64,000 nt of DNA from Cristatella mucedo (taxonomy: Eukaryota > Bryozoa > Phylactolaemata > Cristatellidae), in contig WPIO01000034.1 of NCBI GenBank assembly GCA_009760855.2, forward strand, positions 1,565,001 through 1,629,000, written 5' to 3'. The stretch's first letter is position 1. Each line of letters starts with the position of its first letter. Both the position numbers and the translations under genes were made by a program. The notes under the pieces were generated by a model, which had not been told where the DNA came from, did no database searches, and worked only from the letters and a program-made list of their open reading frames with translations. Shown here one piece after another: positions 16,605 to 29,900 of this stretch.

Positions 16605-19600
16605 CCGTAATAATGACAGCTCACTCTCTCTCTCTTCTAATAATAATGTAGCTTAATGTATGTAATGTATTTTCGTCTGTAAGTCCACAACTATCTTCGT
16701 CTGTAAGTCCACAATAATAATAATAAGAATGCATCGACATAGCGCCTTCAGAGAACTCAATCTGTCTAGGCACTTAACTATAAAGGAAAGGAAGGGAGTA
16801 AATTTGTGAAGGAAGCGAGCCGATACGGTTAGTGTTAACATACACAATGTCAGCAACCATAAGCACAAATAGGAAACCCACAACGACCCAGAAAATTCGG
16901 CGGGGATCAGTTGCATCTTTAGCTTCTTTTTAAATGTCAAGCCACGGGGTTGTTATGAGTTCGGTCGGAAGCGAGTTCCAGGCTTCGGTAGCATTCAAAC
17001 ATAAGGCATAGTCTTCGATGCATGTGAAGTTGGTTAGAGGCACATGTAAGCTACTTGAGTCAGAAGAGCATGTAGTACGATGCTTTTTTTGATTTAGGAG
17101 TAGTGCTGATTAGTAGGTTGAAGTAAGAGAATGAAGGGACCTAAAAGTGAGTGACAAAACCTTGAAGTCAATGTGCTGCTTGATGGGAATCCAGTGGAGG
17201 TCGGCGAGAAGTAGTATAATGTGGCAACCGCGAGGCTCAAGACAAGCCAAGCTGCAGAATTGTGCACCAGCTGTAAGAGTCTGACTGCATAGGCTGGAAG
17301 ACCCACAAACAGAGATTCAATGCCGCTACACTATCTGAAGCATAGGAAATGGTGTCTCTTCCACATCATTTTTGCTTCTATGATCAGGACAATGATTAAC
17401 TTGTAATCAGCCCAGTTCCATTGAGTAAACTGACAAAGTCGATTATTGTGCCTCTACACTTAGAAAGAGCAGCAAATGAATCAAACTAAATAAAAATAAA
17501 TGGAATACATCGTATTTATTCAAAAGTAATCCCAAAAAATGACCACCTATACGGGTTCAGAAATGAGTCTACGTTCTTTATTTACAGCCACACTGGAATC
17601 CCTTTCTCGAAGAAGACCCCAAACATAGAACCTGATCATGTTTTCTTTATACTGTCCCTGGTACCGACGTTCGATGTGCCGTAAATTCTGCAGTATATCG
17701 TGATGAAAGAGCCTGCGTGGCTCCTCTTTGATCCAGTGACCTCTTTGTATTTATCAAGATGAAAAAATCACGGAGCCAAAGGGACATTCTGCATTCCATT
17801 TTGACATAGTTTTTTAATGAGAGCCTGAGCCAGCTGCTCGTAGGGTTTTACCAGCCTCGTGATCGCCCACAAACCATAAGCTACTGCAACAAAATTGTTC
17901 CAAGCTACTGTCTCCATCCAGTCTAGCTTCTTTAGCAAATATGTCACACCCTGCAATCTTTCTTCTGTGGTCCAACAAAGGTACTAGCTTGACTTCTGAT
18001 TTCGACAGCTGTACAAAGTCATGTTAGGTATACTTGAAAACTACTGAATCAGTGTCTAGAGCCATGAAAAATGGCTTGATAAAGCCTAACTTGATACGCA
18101 ATCATGGCAACTTGATATGCATGATAACTTGACATCCAATCATGGAAAAAGAGCACTTTCACAGAATTGTTCTTCCCTATAGAGAACTCGGTTTGCTCTG
18201 GCTAGTCCCTTTTGTGATTGTTCAAATAGTGCCCCGGCTCCTCCACAGGCAAATAAACAAGTAGGTTTTGCTAAACCACCTAGGAGGCCCAAAATAATAT
18301 TAATAATGATAATAATGCATTTGATATTGTGCCCTCAGAGAATCCAGTCTCTTTCTAGGCACTTTACATGCTGCAACAGATGCAGGATCGACTGGTTAGT
18401 GGTAGCATGCTCAATCAACAACAAGAATAACATGGTTAAGGGTGACATGCACAGGGTCAGCATGCAAGTATGGTTAGTGGCAGCATGCAAAAGTGTCAGC
18501 ACGCATAAGCACATAAAAAACGAATCACAGGGACCCACTAAATCCTGTGATAAATGCGTTTTTAGTTTCCTTTTAAATGTGGTCAAGTCAGGAGATGTCG
18601 CGACCCAAGTCGGAGGTGAGTTCCAGGCTATGGGAGCATACGAACTAAAGGAACAGTCTCCAAAGGATTTGGGGTTTGTACGAGGTGTAGGTAAACGATT
18701 AGATTCGAAAAGCGGGTGGTACGATGCTTAGCATGGTGGTGGAGTAGATCTGATAGTTAGGCTGGAGCTAAAGAATGAAGGGACCTAAACGTGAGTAACA
18801 AAACCTTGAATTCAATGCATTCCTTGCCTGGGAGCCAGTGCAGGTCGGCAAGAAGTGGCAAGATGTAGCAAGTGCAACGCTTACGACAGACAAGCCTAGC
18901 TGCAGAGTTCTGCACCAGCTGTAAGCGCCTGATTGCACAGTCCGGTAGACCAGCGAGCAGCGAGCTATTGAAGTCAAGACGGATGGACCAATTTAGATGT
19001 GACATCTCTGTCTAAACAAGCCCGAATTTTAGCTATGTCATGTAGTAGAAAGAAGGCAGACTTCCCATCATGAATGACACCATTTTGAAGTCGTGAATGA
19101 CCTCCCATCCTATAATGGCAATATTTAAACATACTCAGCAACATCTTGACACTGGCGTAGTCCTCTCCGAGGTGCACAGAGTGAGTCACAGGGAGGGACA
19201 GGTACAAAGGTCACTGCTATAATTCAGCACAGCTCCTGAGGCTCCTGAATGAACTATCTATGGACAGGTGCCATTCACTCGTGCTACAAGTGATTCTCAA
19301 ACTCTCAAATAGACCGAGCACATTGCTGTGGAAGCACAGTCTAACTTGCCAACTGAAAAGGTCAGAAAACAGTTGGTGGTGCTTTCTGATCTGTTACTTT
19401 CACAGTTTCATCCTACAAGTTCAACTCTTTGAGCCTAGGATGACAGAAGCTCAGCGTTGGCTTTTTTCTGGCTGAGAAAGCATGGCTGTCTCTCCTCAGC
19501 TTCTATCTGTGAAATCAGAGTCCGAATCTGCAATACTCTCCTCGCTGTCTGTCTTGCTGTTCTCTCGTGAAGATGGCTGATCTCTTTCCGGAGGAGTGGG

Positions 19601-22600
19601 GATGGGGAGCTCAGTATGGTACTGAGGAAATGTATGAAGGATGATGCGTGGATGCACGATGGAAGGCTCACTCTTGCCAGTTCGACGTTTGGAAGGGTTT
19701 GCCCTGCAGAAGCAGCAGTTGTATGAGTGATATGTCGGTTTCAGCTAAGTTATTGTGATAGCGAGCTACATTGCTCACTTTTGTCTCTTGTACTGGCCTG
19801 TCAATATACGTCAAATAGATGAACTTACAAATGACATTAAACATATCACCTGATACTGTGCGAGAACGCTCGCCTTTATCATACAAAAATTGCATAGCGA
19901 TCGCATGCGAACTGAGGTCCCCAGAGCATGTCTTGAATGTCGACAGGAATGCCAAGTACACTTTGTAGGCCACATACTTCTCATAAGATGCTTTCACAAG
20001 AGTAGTTTTTTGCTAGCCTTGATACATTTTCCACACATAAAACAAATGCATCTGAGAGGCGCAAGCAACCTATTGAGGCTACTCAAAAATAGGTATTCCC
20101 TATTCTCTGATGACTCAGCTGCATACAACTAAACTCTCAACTAAAACTAATCTCTAGTTGTCAGCTCTTATCAGAGCTTACCATGGTCGTGGACCTGCCA
20201 CCAGTATACCACACAACGTCATGTCCGTGACCGTTTTGAGCATGCAGGTCTAGAGAACTAGGTCATTCGAAAAGAATAAACGACACTGTTGATGGCCTTA
20301 CATTCTAGTGACAAGCATGCATTGTAGTTTCATTTATGCCCGAATGTGCTTGCTGCAGGGCCTTACTTCCAGGTGGCACTGCTCTGGCATACAACTATTG
20401 CCAAACCTTCTTCAAGCTGGCCGACATCATGCCTGCATTCTGTACCAGGTCAATAAAACCAAAGTTGCTAAAGATGTCTTTGCTTGATTACATGCTCAAG
20501 CCGACTGGGTGAAGATCTATATACTTTTTTAAAGATGAATAAATTCTCTGCTGAGGCTTAGAAGAATCAGAACTCGGGTGCTTATTGAATATCGATATTT
20601 ACAATACAAGATTATGGAACTATCTCAATTACAGACATCTTAACAACATTATAACTACTCCAACAGACCCGTTGACACATAAGCATACTAGCAATACTTG
20701 TCTTGCCATTACATAAGTTTGAACCTTGTTCGGATAGGACGCATAATTAACGAACGTATTTATAAAAAAATCTTAGTATAAATTGCTGTTTTAGACCTAG
20801 AATATCAAGACAAGTACCCGGTCTTGGGGGGCCTCCATGTAAGCCCAGGTTTTATAGCAGCTAGCACACTACGATCATTCCCATTCTTTTCCGCTAAGCT
20901 AGGAAACGTTTTCAACGGGAACATAAAAATGCACTACCCAGTACTCACCTGCCACAAAGTGTGTTCGTCCCACTAATGACGGCGCGGTCTCCGATAATCT
21001 CCACTTGCTGCGCTCCTATAGTGTGCCGACCACATGCAAGACCCATAGCTGGCACTGCATCAGTAACGATCACCATCCCTGCAAGTACGACAATATAACT
21101 CAATAACTCAACATTAGTGGTCCCAGTGGACAGCTGAGGTGTTCAACGTCATTCATGGAATACCATTAAACAACAGACGTAACTGATAAAGTGTTGTATC
21201 GGAAAGCAGTATTGATTTACCTTCATGTCTACGGGCATACAGCTAGGAGCAGACAAGCACCAGAAGGAAGTAAGCAGCTAGCAATAAGACGTTTTCTCTA
21301 CATTATATGGCTACCGACAAGCAGTGCTCAAAGTGCACCATACTAGCAGAAGTGCTAGAAAATCGACCAATTTAACATGTACCAACGGTGCCATATTTAA
21401 AATCCACACATATCTTAAGATTAAGGCCTTTTAGAAAATAATCGGGACCATTTTTATGTGGGAGAAAGTGTTAAGGATTCCAAAGATATACTCACTCACT
21501 TATTCAGCTGTCTCAACGGCAGCTGGCACTGCTGTGCCATCATGTTGAAAAGGAATTGAGGCCTGTTCGATAAAGGCACGTTGGTAGCACATCATAATCA
21601 AGGAGTTGGCAACATAAATAACGCTCGTCTTCTTAGCATGAGGGAGTGGAATTTAAGGGGAAAGCCAAGGGGGCTGGGAGCTATGCCTTTACCTGATGGG
21701 ATTTAGCTCCCCTGACAGCACATTTAGTGATATCTCTCAAATACCAATGGAACGATTGCCATTCAAATCGGCACAAACAACAAGGGTAACATAATCTATC
21801 TTTTAGTGTAACTATAGATACATGAGGACCTTCTGATGACCTGCAAGTCACGTTTTCCACTTATGTACGCCTGGAAGGGTTCGAGTCAAACCAGTGTAGC
21901 CTGCTGATCGCTAAACCAGAAGTCGCAGGCCGACGAACGTCACTGAAAGAGCGGCACATTGCCATCTAAAGCCTAGATAGCACAGCTCCCACGGGAGCTG
22001 TGAGCAACTACAGATAGCCAACAAATGCTGACTTAGTCGACTTGCATTACTGTGAGCAACCTTTGTCTTCTGGGGCAGAAGGCCAGGTGGCCGAATAAGC
22101 ACTGGTTTGGCCCAAAAGGTTGAGGTGTTCGCGTTTAAGCCTTTAGCAATCGAGTAAATATTGTCACGCATCGTGTGCCACGTATGCACCCCACCCAGCT
22201 CTGTGAGTATCACCCTCAAGTCCAGCGACAGACCCAGGCAGCCATATTTTTGGGGCCGGGTGCACACACCAACCCCCCCCCCACCACCGACGACCCGAGT
22301 GCATGTCACACGGACTCGACATTCGCTGACAGAAAGATAAATAGTAAGGCAATCAGTGGGTGAATGGCTGGCTGTGCAGTAGTAAAGGACAATAGTAAAT
22401 TTCTACTAACACAGGGTCCTAATGAGTACCAACGTCTACAATGTCTGCATAGAAATGAGGTCGCTTAGATATCTTAGATATAGCTTATCTTGGATATATG
22501 CTTTTGATATTCCTACTGCTAGGCTGACTCGGCGAATGATGGCGTACTCGGTAAAGGTATTTCGTCCAGGTGGGCATGGTTTTCTGGGTATACATGTGCG

Positions 22601-22628
22601 TACACACACATGTACACAAGTTAGCTGC

Positions 22629-22664
<36 letters not shown>

Positions 22665-22808
22665 ATATATGTATATATATATATATATATGTATATATAA
22701 ATATATATATACATAAGTATATTATAGTTCAAAGTGCATTATCCGTACTGCGATGGCATGTTAAGCAAAGGCCTGAGCGGTGCTAGTTATGTATGTATAT
22801 ACATACAC

Positions 22809-22893
<85 letters not shown>

Positions 22894-25800
22894 CACACAC
22901 ACACACTGTGGTGGCAGTAAATTCGTTCGGATAAGGACGAGTTCACTGTGAAACCATGCATACTTAAGTTAGGCAAAGAATGGGAAAATATTTGTTGACA
23001 ATCCAAAAATAAGCAAATATGCTTTTGACGTGCATGCTTTTGGTTTAGCTTCTTCCTACCAAGAATCTGTAGACTGCCCTTGCCTGGTCAGAAATAGAGG
23101 CTGCCAGCTTCTGTGTTGCTGTAGCCCATTTCAAAGAGCCTGAATTTTACTGGAAAGGTCGGATACTTGGGTAAGGTCGAACACCCGGCCTCTGCTGCCA
23201 GTCGATATTGGTCCAACGTATTTGCATAAGGTTCAAATCAGGCGGCTGGCTGAGCCACTGCACCACAACCAAACCAGGATTGCTCAAAAGATAATTTACT
23301 CGAGTCATCTTTGGTCAAGAAAAGTGGATTGCAAGGCTCAAATACTCTGTTTGAGGGTCGTCACCCTTGGCAGCACGACGGTGGCATACTTTGTGACGAA
23401 TCCTTATCGTGCGGCAAAGTAGGAAAGCAAATCTACAATGGCCGGAGAAAACCTGCGGCATCCTCAGACCGGTGGGATGGAACAAATTTTAGCCTCGGTC
23501 AGCTTTTTCTCAGAGGGCATAGTTGGCCATGATGGCGATTTTTCCCTCCGAGTAATGCAGGGTGTGCCGAAGCCTGGCTGCTGCTTACTGCGGCCGAATC
23601 TGGCCACCGTGGCTCCCCCAAAGCAAACACCGTGGCTACACGTGGCCCACGATCAGGCTACTGCTCGAGCGGCTACTGCCTACACGTCCATCTGAGTCTG
23701 CAACTGCACAAGGGCACGGAGAGTTTGGTGGGTGTTGCGCTACAGGGTTTCTCTATTGAGCAATCAAAACACAAGTGGCTTTCGCTGTGCAGAAGGTAGC
23801 CAGCAACAGCCTACATATTAACGCACCAAAGAAAGAAACGAGAAGTGCAGACAAATCGGCAGCAGGATAGTCAAGCAAGTGAGCAGCATAAACAAACAGC
23901 GCAAGACGCTTGGAAAGAATGCACTCTAGTCGGTGGTAGCAGAAGACGTCGTTCCAAAAGAATAGCAGACGATATGTTTCGCAGCCTAGAACTCGCGAAG
24001 CAAAAGCTTCTGCTGCCAACGGCCCTCGAGTAAATGACTGACACGGCTAAGTTTTTATTGTCCATAGAGCACTAGAGAGCACGACGATGCTGAGACTAGG
24101 GCAGTAGTTCAGCTAGTAGTGTCGACCTGTCAAGCTGGATGACACCGGAAGCCGGGGCAGCATGTGACACGTATGCCCATGGCTAGCTGGGTTGCAGGCA
24201 CGGTGCCGAAAGACGGCGGGCAGTTGCTGCCACTAGCTGCCTCCGTCGAAGCAAAGTTTCGACCTCCAGTCACGAGCTGCGAGCGGATGAGAAGGTGGAA
24301 GAAGCAAAGCATGCCACCAGCTCCTGAACCCCTCTCCTCCCACACGCAGGGCTGCGGAGGCGGCGAGGCACAGTCGTGTCACCGCAGCCCTGGTGGGTGG
24401 CACTCCTGGGCAGCAACTGGACCTGAGTAACATATCACCAGTCTCGCGATACCTCACTGGTAGTACTACGGACATGTTGCTGCAGAAAAAAAAATACTAG
24501 CTGATTTAACAGCCCCTTTTGTATAGCGACAGAAGAGCCTTTACGGCTTTTACCACCTCTTGCAGCGGCGATAAAGGATCATCCACTGCAGGTTTCGAAT
24601 CCAAAAAGGACAAGCCGGAAGTAGCGAAAAGACAAGCCGCCGAACACTGCAAGCATGCGGCCGCTGGCGGCGCCTGGCGGGAGCGATCCCATGCCACAAC
24701 CTGCCGGGTTTACTCGGTGTGCAATCCTCAGACTCGCCGGATGCGTGTGTATGCCATCTGTTATCATGCCGTAGTAAATCGACCGGTCTTTCGGGATCCT
24801 GTAACTGGTCAGCAGACCGACAAGGCCCGGGTCGCGATGATGAAACTACAAAAGTGGCCATGGTGGCTTTTGCGGGAAAAAGGAACACGGCAGTCGCCAC
24901 CCTCTCGCAGCGATGCACCTCTAGTCGATGGCTTCGTGGCGAGAGGATGCAATGAAGGTCAAGCGAGCGATGGCTGCCATCTGAGCAGTAAGAAAAAAGA
25001 GAAAAGAAAATGAATAAAAATAAAATGAAAATAAAAAAAAATAAAAATAGAAAATGCGAGCAGACATAAGAAAAGCGTTTTTGACAGGTCTCGATAAACG
25101 ACAAGCAGAGCAACGAACGAATGGCAAAACAGCACTAACACACCCACCGCCTAAATGAGGCACGTGGTCCCTGACAAGGAACGGCAGAGAGCTCAAGCTT
25201 GAGGTGTGCATTCATCCTTTACTCGTTTTTGCTGCTGATCCTGCGCGCAAGCCGAAACTCAGAAAATCCTCACAAGGCCTAGCAAGACGGCTACTGTGAA
25301 GGCGTGGTCACCGTGTGACGGCAGGGCTGAATGATCCAGCCAAGCGTGGGCCTACGAAGCGTAGAGGACTGGAAACTCTTTTACATTTACATGTTACGAG
25401 CTGCTACGATGGCAGCGCTTGACAGCAGCCACAGTGCTCAGCGGCAGCAGCCGCCCGGCCAAGGACCGAGCCACTCAGCTAAGCCACTATGCAGCCAAAG
25501 CAATAGCTGCTCGGGGCCTCGTCATCTAGCCAGTTTGGTGCCAGCCACCCTTCCGGCTCCAGATGGGGGAAGATATGTCTGCTCAGACTCTCTTGCAGCA
25601 GGCATTGCTGCCATTCATGCTTGGATAATGGCAATAATCATCGCACTAATAGTGATTATAATCATCGCACCAATTCTAATGATGATACAACGATAATGAT
25701 AAAACATTGACATAGCACCCTTAGAAAACATCTCTTTTTAGGGACATGACGTAGAAGATCGTTAAAATGGATAAAAATTGAGCTAAAAAGGAAGCGCATT

Positions 25801-26746
25801 AAATAGTTAAAATTAATAATACATTTATATGGTACTCTCAGAGAACTGAATCTCTTTAAAGATGCTGTTTGCATGTTGTCTGTGATGCCTAAGCAAGACG
25901 ACAGAGACTCGAGGAGTTAGTGACTAATGGTATCAAAAGCAGTAGAGAGATTCAGCCAAAACTAGAGGAGAGACTCGACTCAAGTAAGCATTACTGAGAA
26001 GGTCGTTATACCCTGGCATCAGTGATGACTTCGTTGAGTGATTTGAGTCAAGACCTGACTGGAACTTACTTTATCAATTTAAAGTTTTGGGATATGTGTT
26101 TAAATGGCCTGATGCTACTTTTTCCAGTGCCATTGATGACAACAGCGAGACTGGGCAGAAGCTGCTCAAGTTGTCCAGTATCGACTAGTCAGTGTCCTCA
26201 AAACAGCCTCTTTGAAGAGATGCAGGGACAAAAGAAGAGGCTAAATACAATTTACCGTGCTTGTATACAGAACAGCAGTAAAGCCAGGCATCTCGGGAGG
26301 AGAGCCTTCTTGGACTGGAAGATCGGGGCACTTTGAGATGAGAGCAGCAGAGGCAAGCTTTTTAAGGTGAGCATTGCTGAGATAGAGCAAAGGAACTATG
26401 GTTAAAGACTCCAAGGAGGATGTCACCTTGGCGATTGACTCTGATATTTTCTACCTTGATGACAAAGAAGCAATAAAAAACGTTCCAAAAAAAATTCAAG
26501 GATCGCTTGGAATGGTGATGACTGTGCTGCAGTGAAGCAGATGAATAGCGGTCGTCATCAGCCTTTTTGCATTGTGAGCTCGTGTAACTCTACTATAATC
26601 CTCTACAAACCAAACTTGGCCTTACCCGGGATAGATTGGCAGAAACTAAAATAGCCCTCAAGTATGTAGCAGCAGTCGATCAGTCCTGATCGTTTGCACG
26701 TTTTTTAAAGCTTACGCTTAGCTTAGCAGTCCTGTCTGCCTCTGTT

Positions 26747-26837
<91 letters not shown>

Positions 26838-26870
26838 TTATACACACACACACACACACACACATATATG

Positions 26871-26905
<35 letters not shown>

Positions 26906-29900
26906 TTATATATATATCCTTCCTTGCTTACTCTGCCTCAATCATCTCTCAACCATTTCTCTTAACTTCTGTCTCCATTCTGTTCAACTGTGACCACGCT
27001 TCAAGTTGGGAGAGAGATCGGCCTTTCTCTTGGGAACTTGCCTCTGTATCTGTCCGGCGGTTTTCGCTGTGAAGCTGCCCGATATATTGGTGGATGACAG
27101 GGGGTGCTAGCAGTAGCTTCGACACAAACGTAGTAAAGACATTCCAAGCAAGTTCTTCACTTTCCCGGGCTAGTCATCGAGTATCTATGGAACGCACTGC
27201 AACATGGCAGTCCACCTCCCAGTGCACCCCCAGCACCCAGGCAGGCCACCGGGTGACACTGCAGCCTAGGCACGGCTGAAAGCTTAGAGCACTTCGCTGC
27301 GACCACTCACGGGCAGCATGGCGTTGAAGAGGTGAGTGATGAACGAGGCGCCAGCACGGACTGCCATCTCGCCGTCCTTTAGCGAACCCGTGGAATGACC
27401 TTAGCAAAAAATAAAACAAGCCCAAAATGTAAAAACAAAACGGCTGCTCGGCAGCCAGCAAACGAGAAGATTGAGAGAGAGAGGGGAGAGAGAGAGAGAG
27501 AGAGAGAGAGAGCAGATTTGCAGAGCTGGGCAACACGTGTGTTCCATGCACGAGACAGACAACACAGGCACTGCCGGCCGCTTCCAACCCGGCTTTGCGA
27601 CATGACGGCAGCAGAGCACAAAACTAGACTGCAATAACGGCATTTGCCATTAATTCACACAGCAGGTCTGGGTTTAAATCCTGAAAGAATCCAACCATAT
27701 CTTGGCATTGAAGACCAGATGCAGGTTGACAGCCACAAGGCTGATGACATATTGAGACACGAGTCATGATTTTCAGGTTAAACCGGGCCATTCCTGTGGC
27801 CAGCTGGTTTGAGCCGACACGGAACTCTGTGTGATTCCGTGCCAGAAGTCTGCTGGTAGTAGCATTTCTTGCCAGTACGCTCATTTGTGCAGCACTACCG
27901 GTTCGTCGCAGCCGGGAGGGGGGCACAAGCCACTGCTCCTATGCTTGCGCTACCAATGCAGCTTACTCGGTCTCAAGTCAAGTAAGTTCAAGCATATCCC
28001 GAAAATGCCTTTGGCAAGCGGCAGAAGCAGAAGAGCATAATTGTCTAGATTTTGTTGTTCCAAGATTTGGTTGTCGTCCAAGTTAAATTGATCCTAGTCC
28101 GGCTTTTTGCTCAGCTATGCTGACAGATTTAAATGTTCATTAAAATTAATGAGCAATTACTAAGTCTTTGCATGGTACCCCAAGAGAACCGAATCTGAAA
28201 TCGGCACTTTGTAGCTCAATGAAAGGATATCAAAAACTCTTTCAATCACAAGTAAGATATCCAGCTTGGAGAAGCATCTACAAAAGTGCCGCTGCCCCAT
28301 GCCCAGAAAGGCGTGCAAAAGCACACACGAAGGTACTTAGGCCTGCCGGAGGTAAGTTGGATTCCAAGCCAGCCATACCCTTCATGCATAGGCAAGCACT
28401 CTATGCATACAAGAAAAATACAAGATCACATGGGAACTAAACAAGGACGTTGATTGCTATTGCCCTGAGTCAAGATGCACACAGTTTTGTAATGAAAGAG
28501 CACAGAAGAGAATAAATAACAATATATCAATAGTAATAGGTCGGTTGTATAGTGCCCTAATTTCTATCCCGGCACTTTACAACTAGCTGCAAAAGAATCA
28601 ATACCCATAGGGTTAGTGACATGCACGGTATCATACAAGGAACCGGAAAAAGTATCAAGCTTAGGCCAACATGCTGAAGCAAACTTGAAGACACTTACGG
28701 TTACCGGTCAGTAAAACCTCTGGTCCCACCTGCCGAATCAGCTAGCCCTGAAAATGCACTGAATCGTGCACAGGGCAAACCATATTGAATAAAACGACAA
28801 GGTTACTGCAGCAAATGGAAATCTGACCTGACAAGATGCATCTTAAGCATGAAAAATGCCAGGTGCATGAAATGAAAGTGTGGTTTTGTTTATGTATACC
28901 GCAGTCTGTGACAGCACCTAAATGTTGTTATCTGCCAGTACTAGGCTGGGTTGCCCTCCTGGCCACCGGCTAGCAAATCGGAGCGCAGCTAGGCGTTGGC
29001 AATGGTGCCAACGAATGAGAGCGCAGCGTTCCAGTACTGCAGAGAAGCTGGCGAACATCTGCAGCAGGCAGTAGCGCTTCCGCCGGCTGAGTGTGTAGAG
29101 GAAATAAACTGGTGGTGTTCCTCGTCGGCTAGCGTGCTGTGCCGCTCGCGACGACAATTCAGATTACAGAAAGAACATGAAAGATGCAAGGTCATTTCAC
29201 CGTAAACATAGCCAGAAGCGAGTTCTGGACTTTTGGTGAATACAATTTGAAGGACCTATCACCAGGAGATTTCAATTTACGTGAAGGACGACCAGATGAC
29301 TAGACGCTGAAGAGCGCTTGATGCAAGAGCACACTACAGTTCACTCGGACAGAGCAATTGAAGCTGCACTAGGAAAGACATCTGGGAGGGCACGTTTCTA
29401 GATGACACGGTTACGGTACAGCGACTGCTATATTCCCCCTTACTGCCACATCTTTCTTTTCAGCCAGGTCCATCCCTTTCGGCTCAATACAAAGCATGTT
29501 ATTAAATGTCACGACCGACAGTTGTCCCGCTCAAAGCAATCGATTGACCAAGATGCAAACACTGGTGACGACCTAATGCTGACTCGAATCGTCGCAGTCA
29601 AGATAGCTTTACCTCGGCAGACATGAACACTGTATAAGTGAATGCTATCAAGCTTTGTCACTTTAACACAAGCCGTACATTTGCCTACATACACCAGGCT
29701 GAGCACAAACCGTGACTTGCTGCTTCCGACAGATATCAGCCACATGAGCTGACAGAGAGGGCACAGAATGAGAGTGGTTAAGCCAGCATGTTTTTTTTGC
29801 CACTTTGAGGAAGTAGCAACTTAGCTACGACATTTTTGTTCAGGTGGATCTTTGGTGACAGCTGACAGCACGTGTTTGACAGCTTTGAGGAAGTAGCAAC

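Larger units (their letters stand above)
16020..20948 (-). other. AMDHD2 intron 7
   Basis: A 4.9-kb intron containing a three-copy minisatellite (16178-16240), a (TC)n tract (16567-16603) and two LINE-B fragments (16690-17335, 18290-19015). The stretches 17340-18290 and 19020-20940 show nothing I recognise. Confidence 0.7.
21079..24700 (-). other. AMDHD2 intron 6
   Basis: A 3.6-kb intron with two (TA)n tracts (22629-22703, 22793-22887), a LINE-A fragment (23915-24120) and a SINE-B copy (24495-24620) close to exon 6. The stretches 21080-22620 and 22930-23900 show nothing I recognise. Confidence 0.7.
24846..27310 (-). other. AMDHD2 intron 5
   Basis: Holds LINE-B ends (25630-25900) and a compound TC/CA/TA microsatellite (26749-26918). 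The A-rich tract at 25000-25060 and the stretch 25900-26700 contain nothing I can identify. Confidence 0.65.
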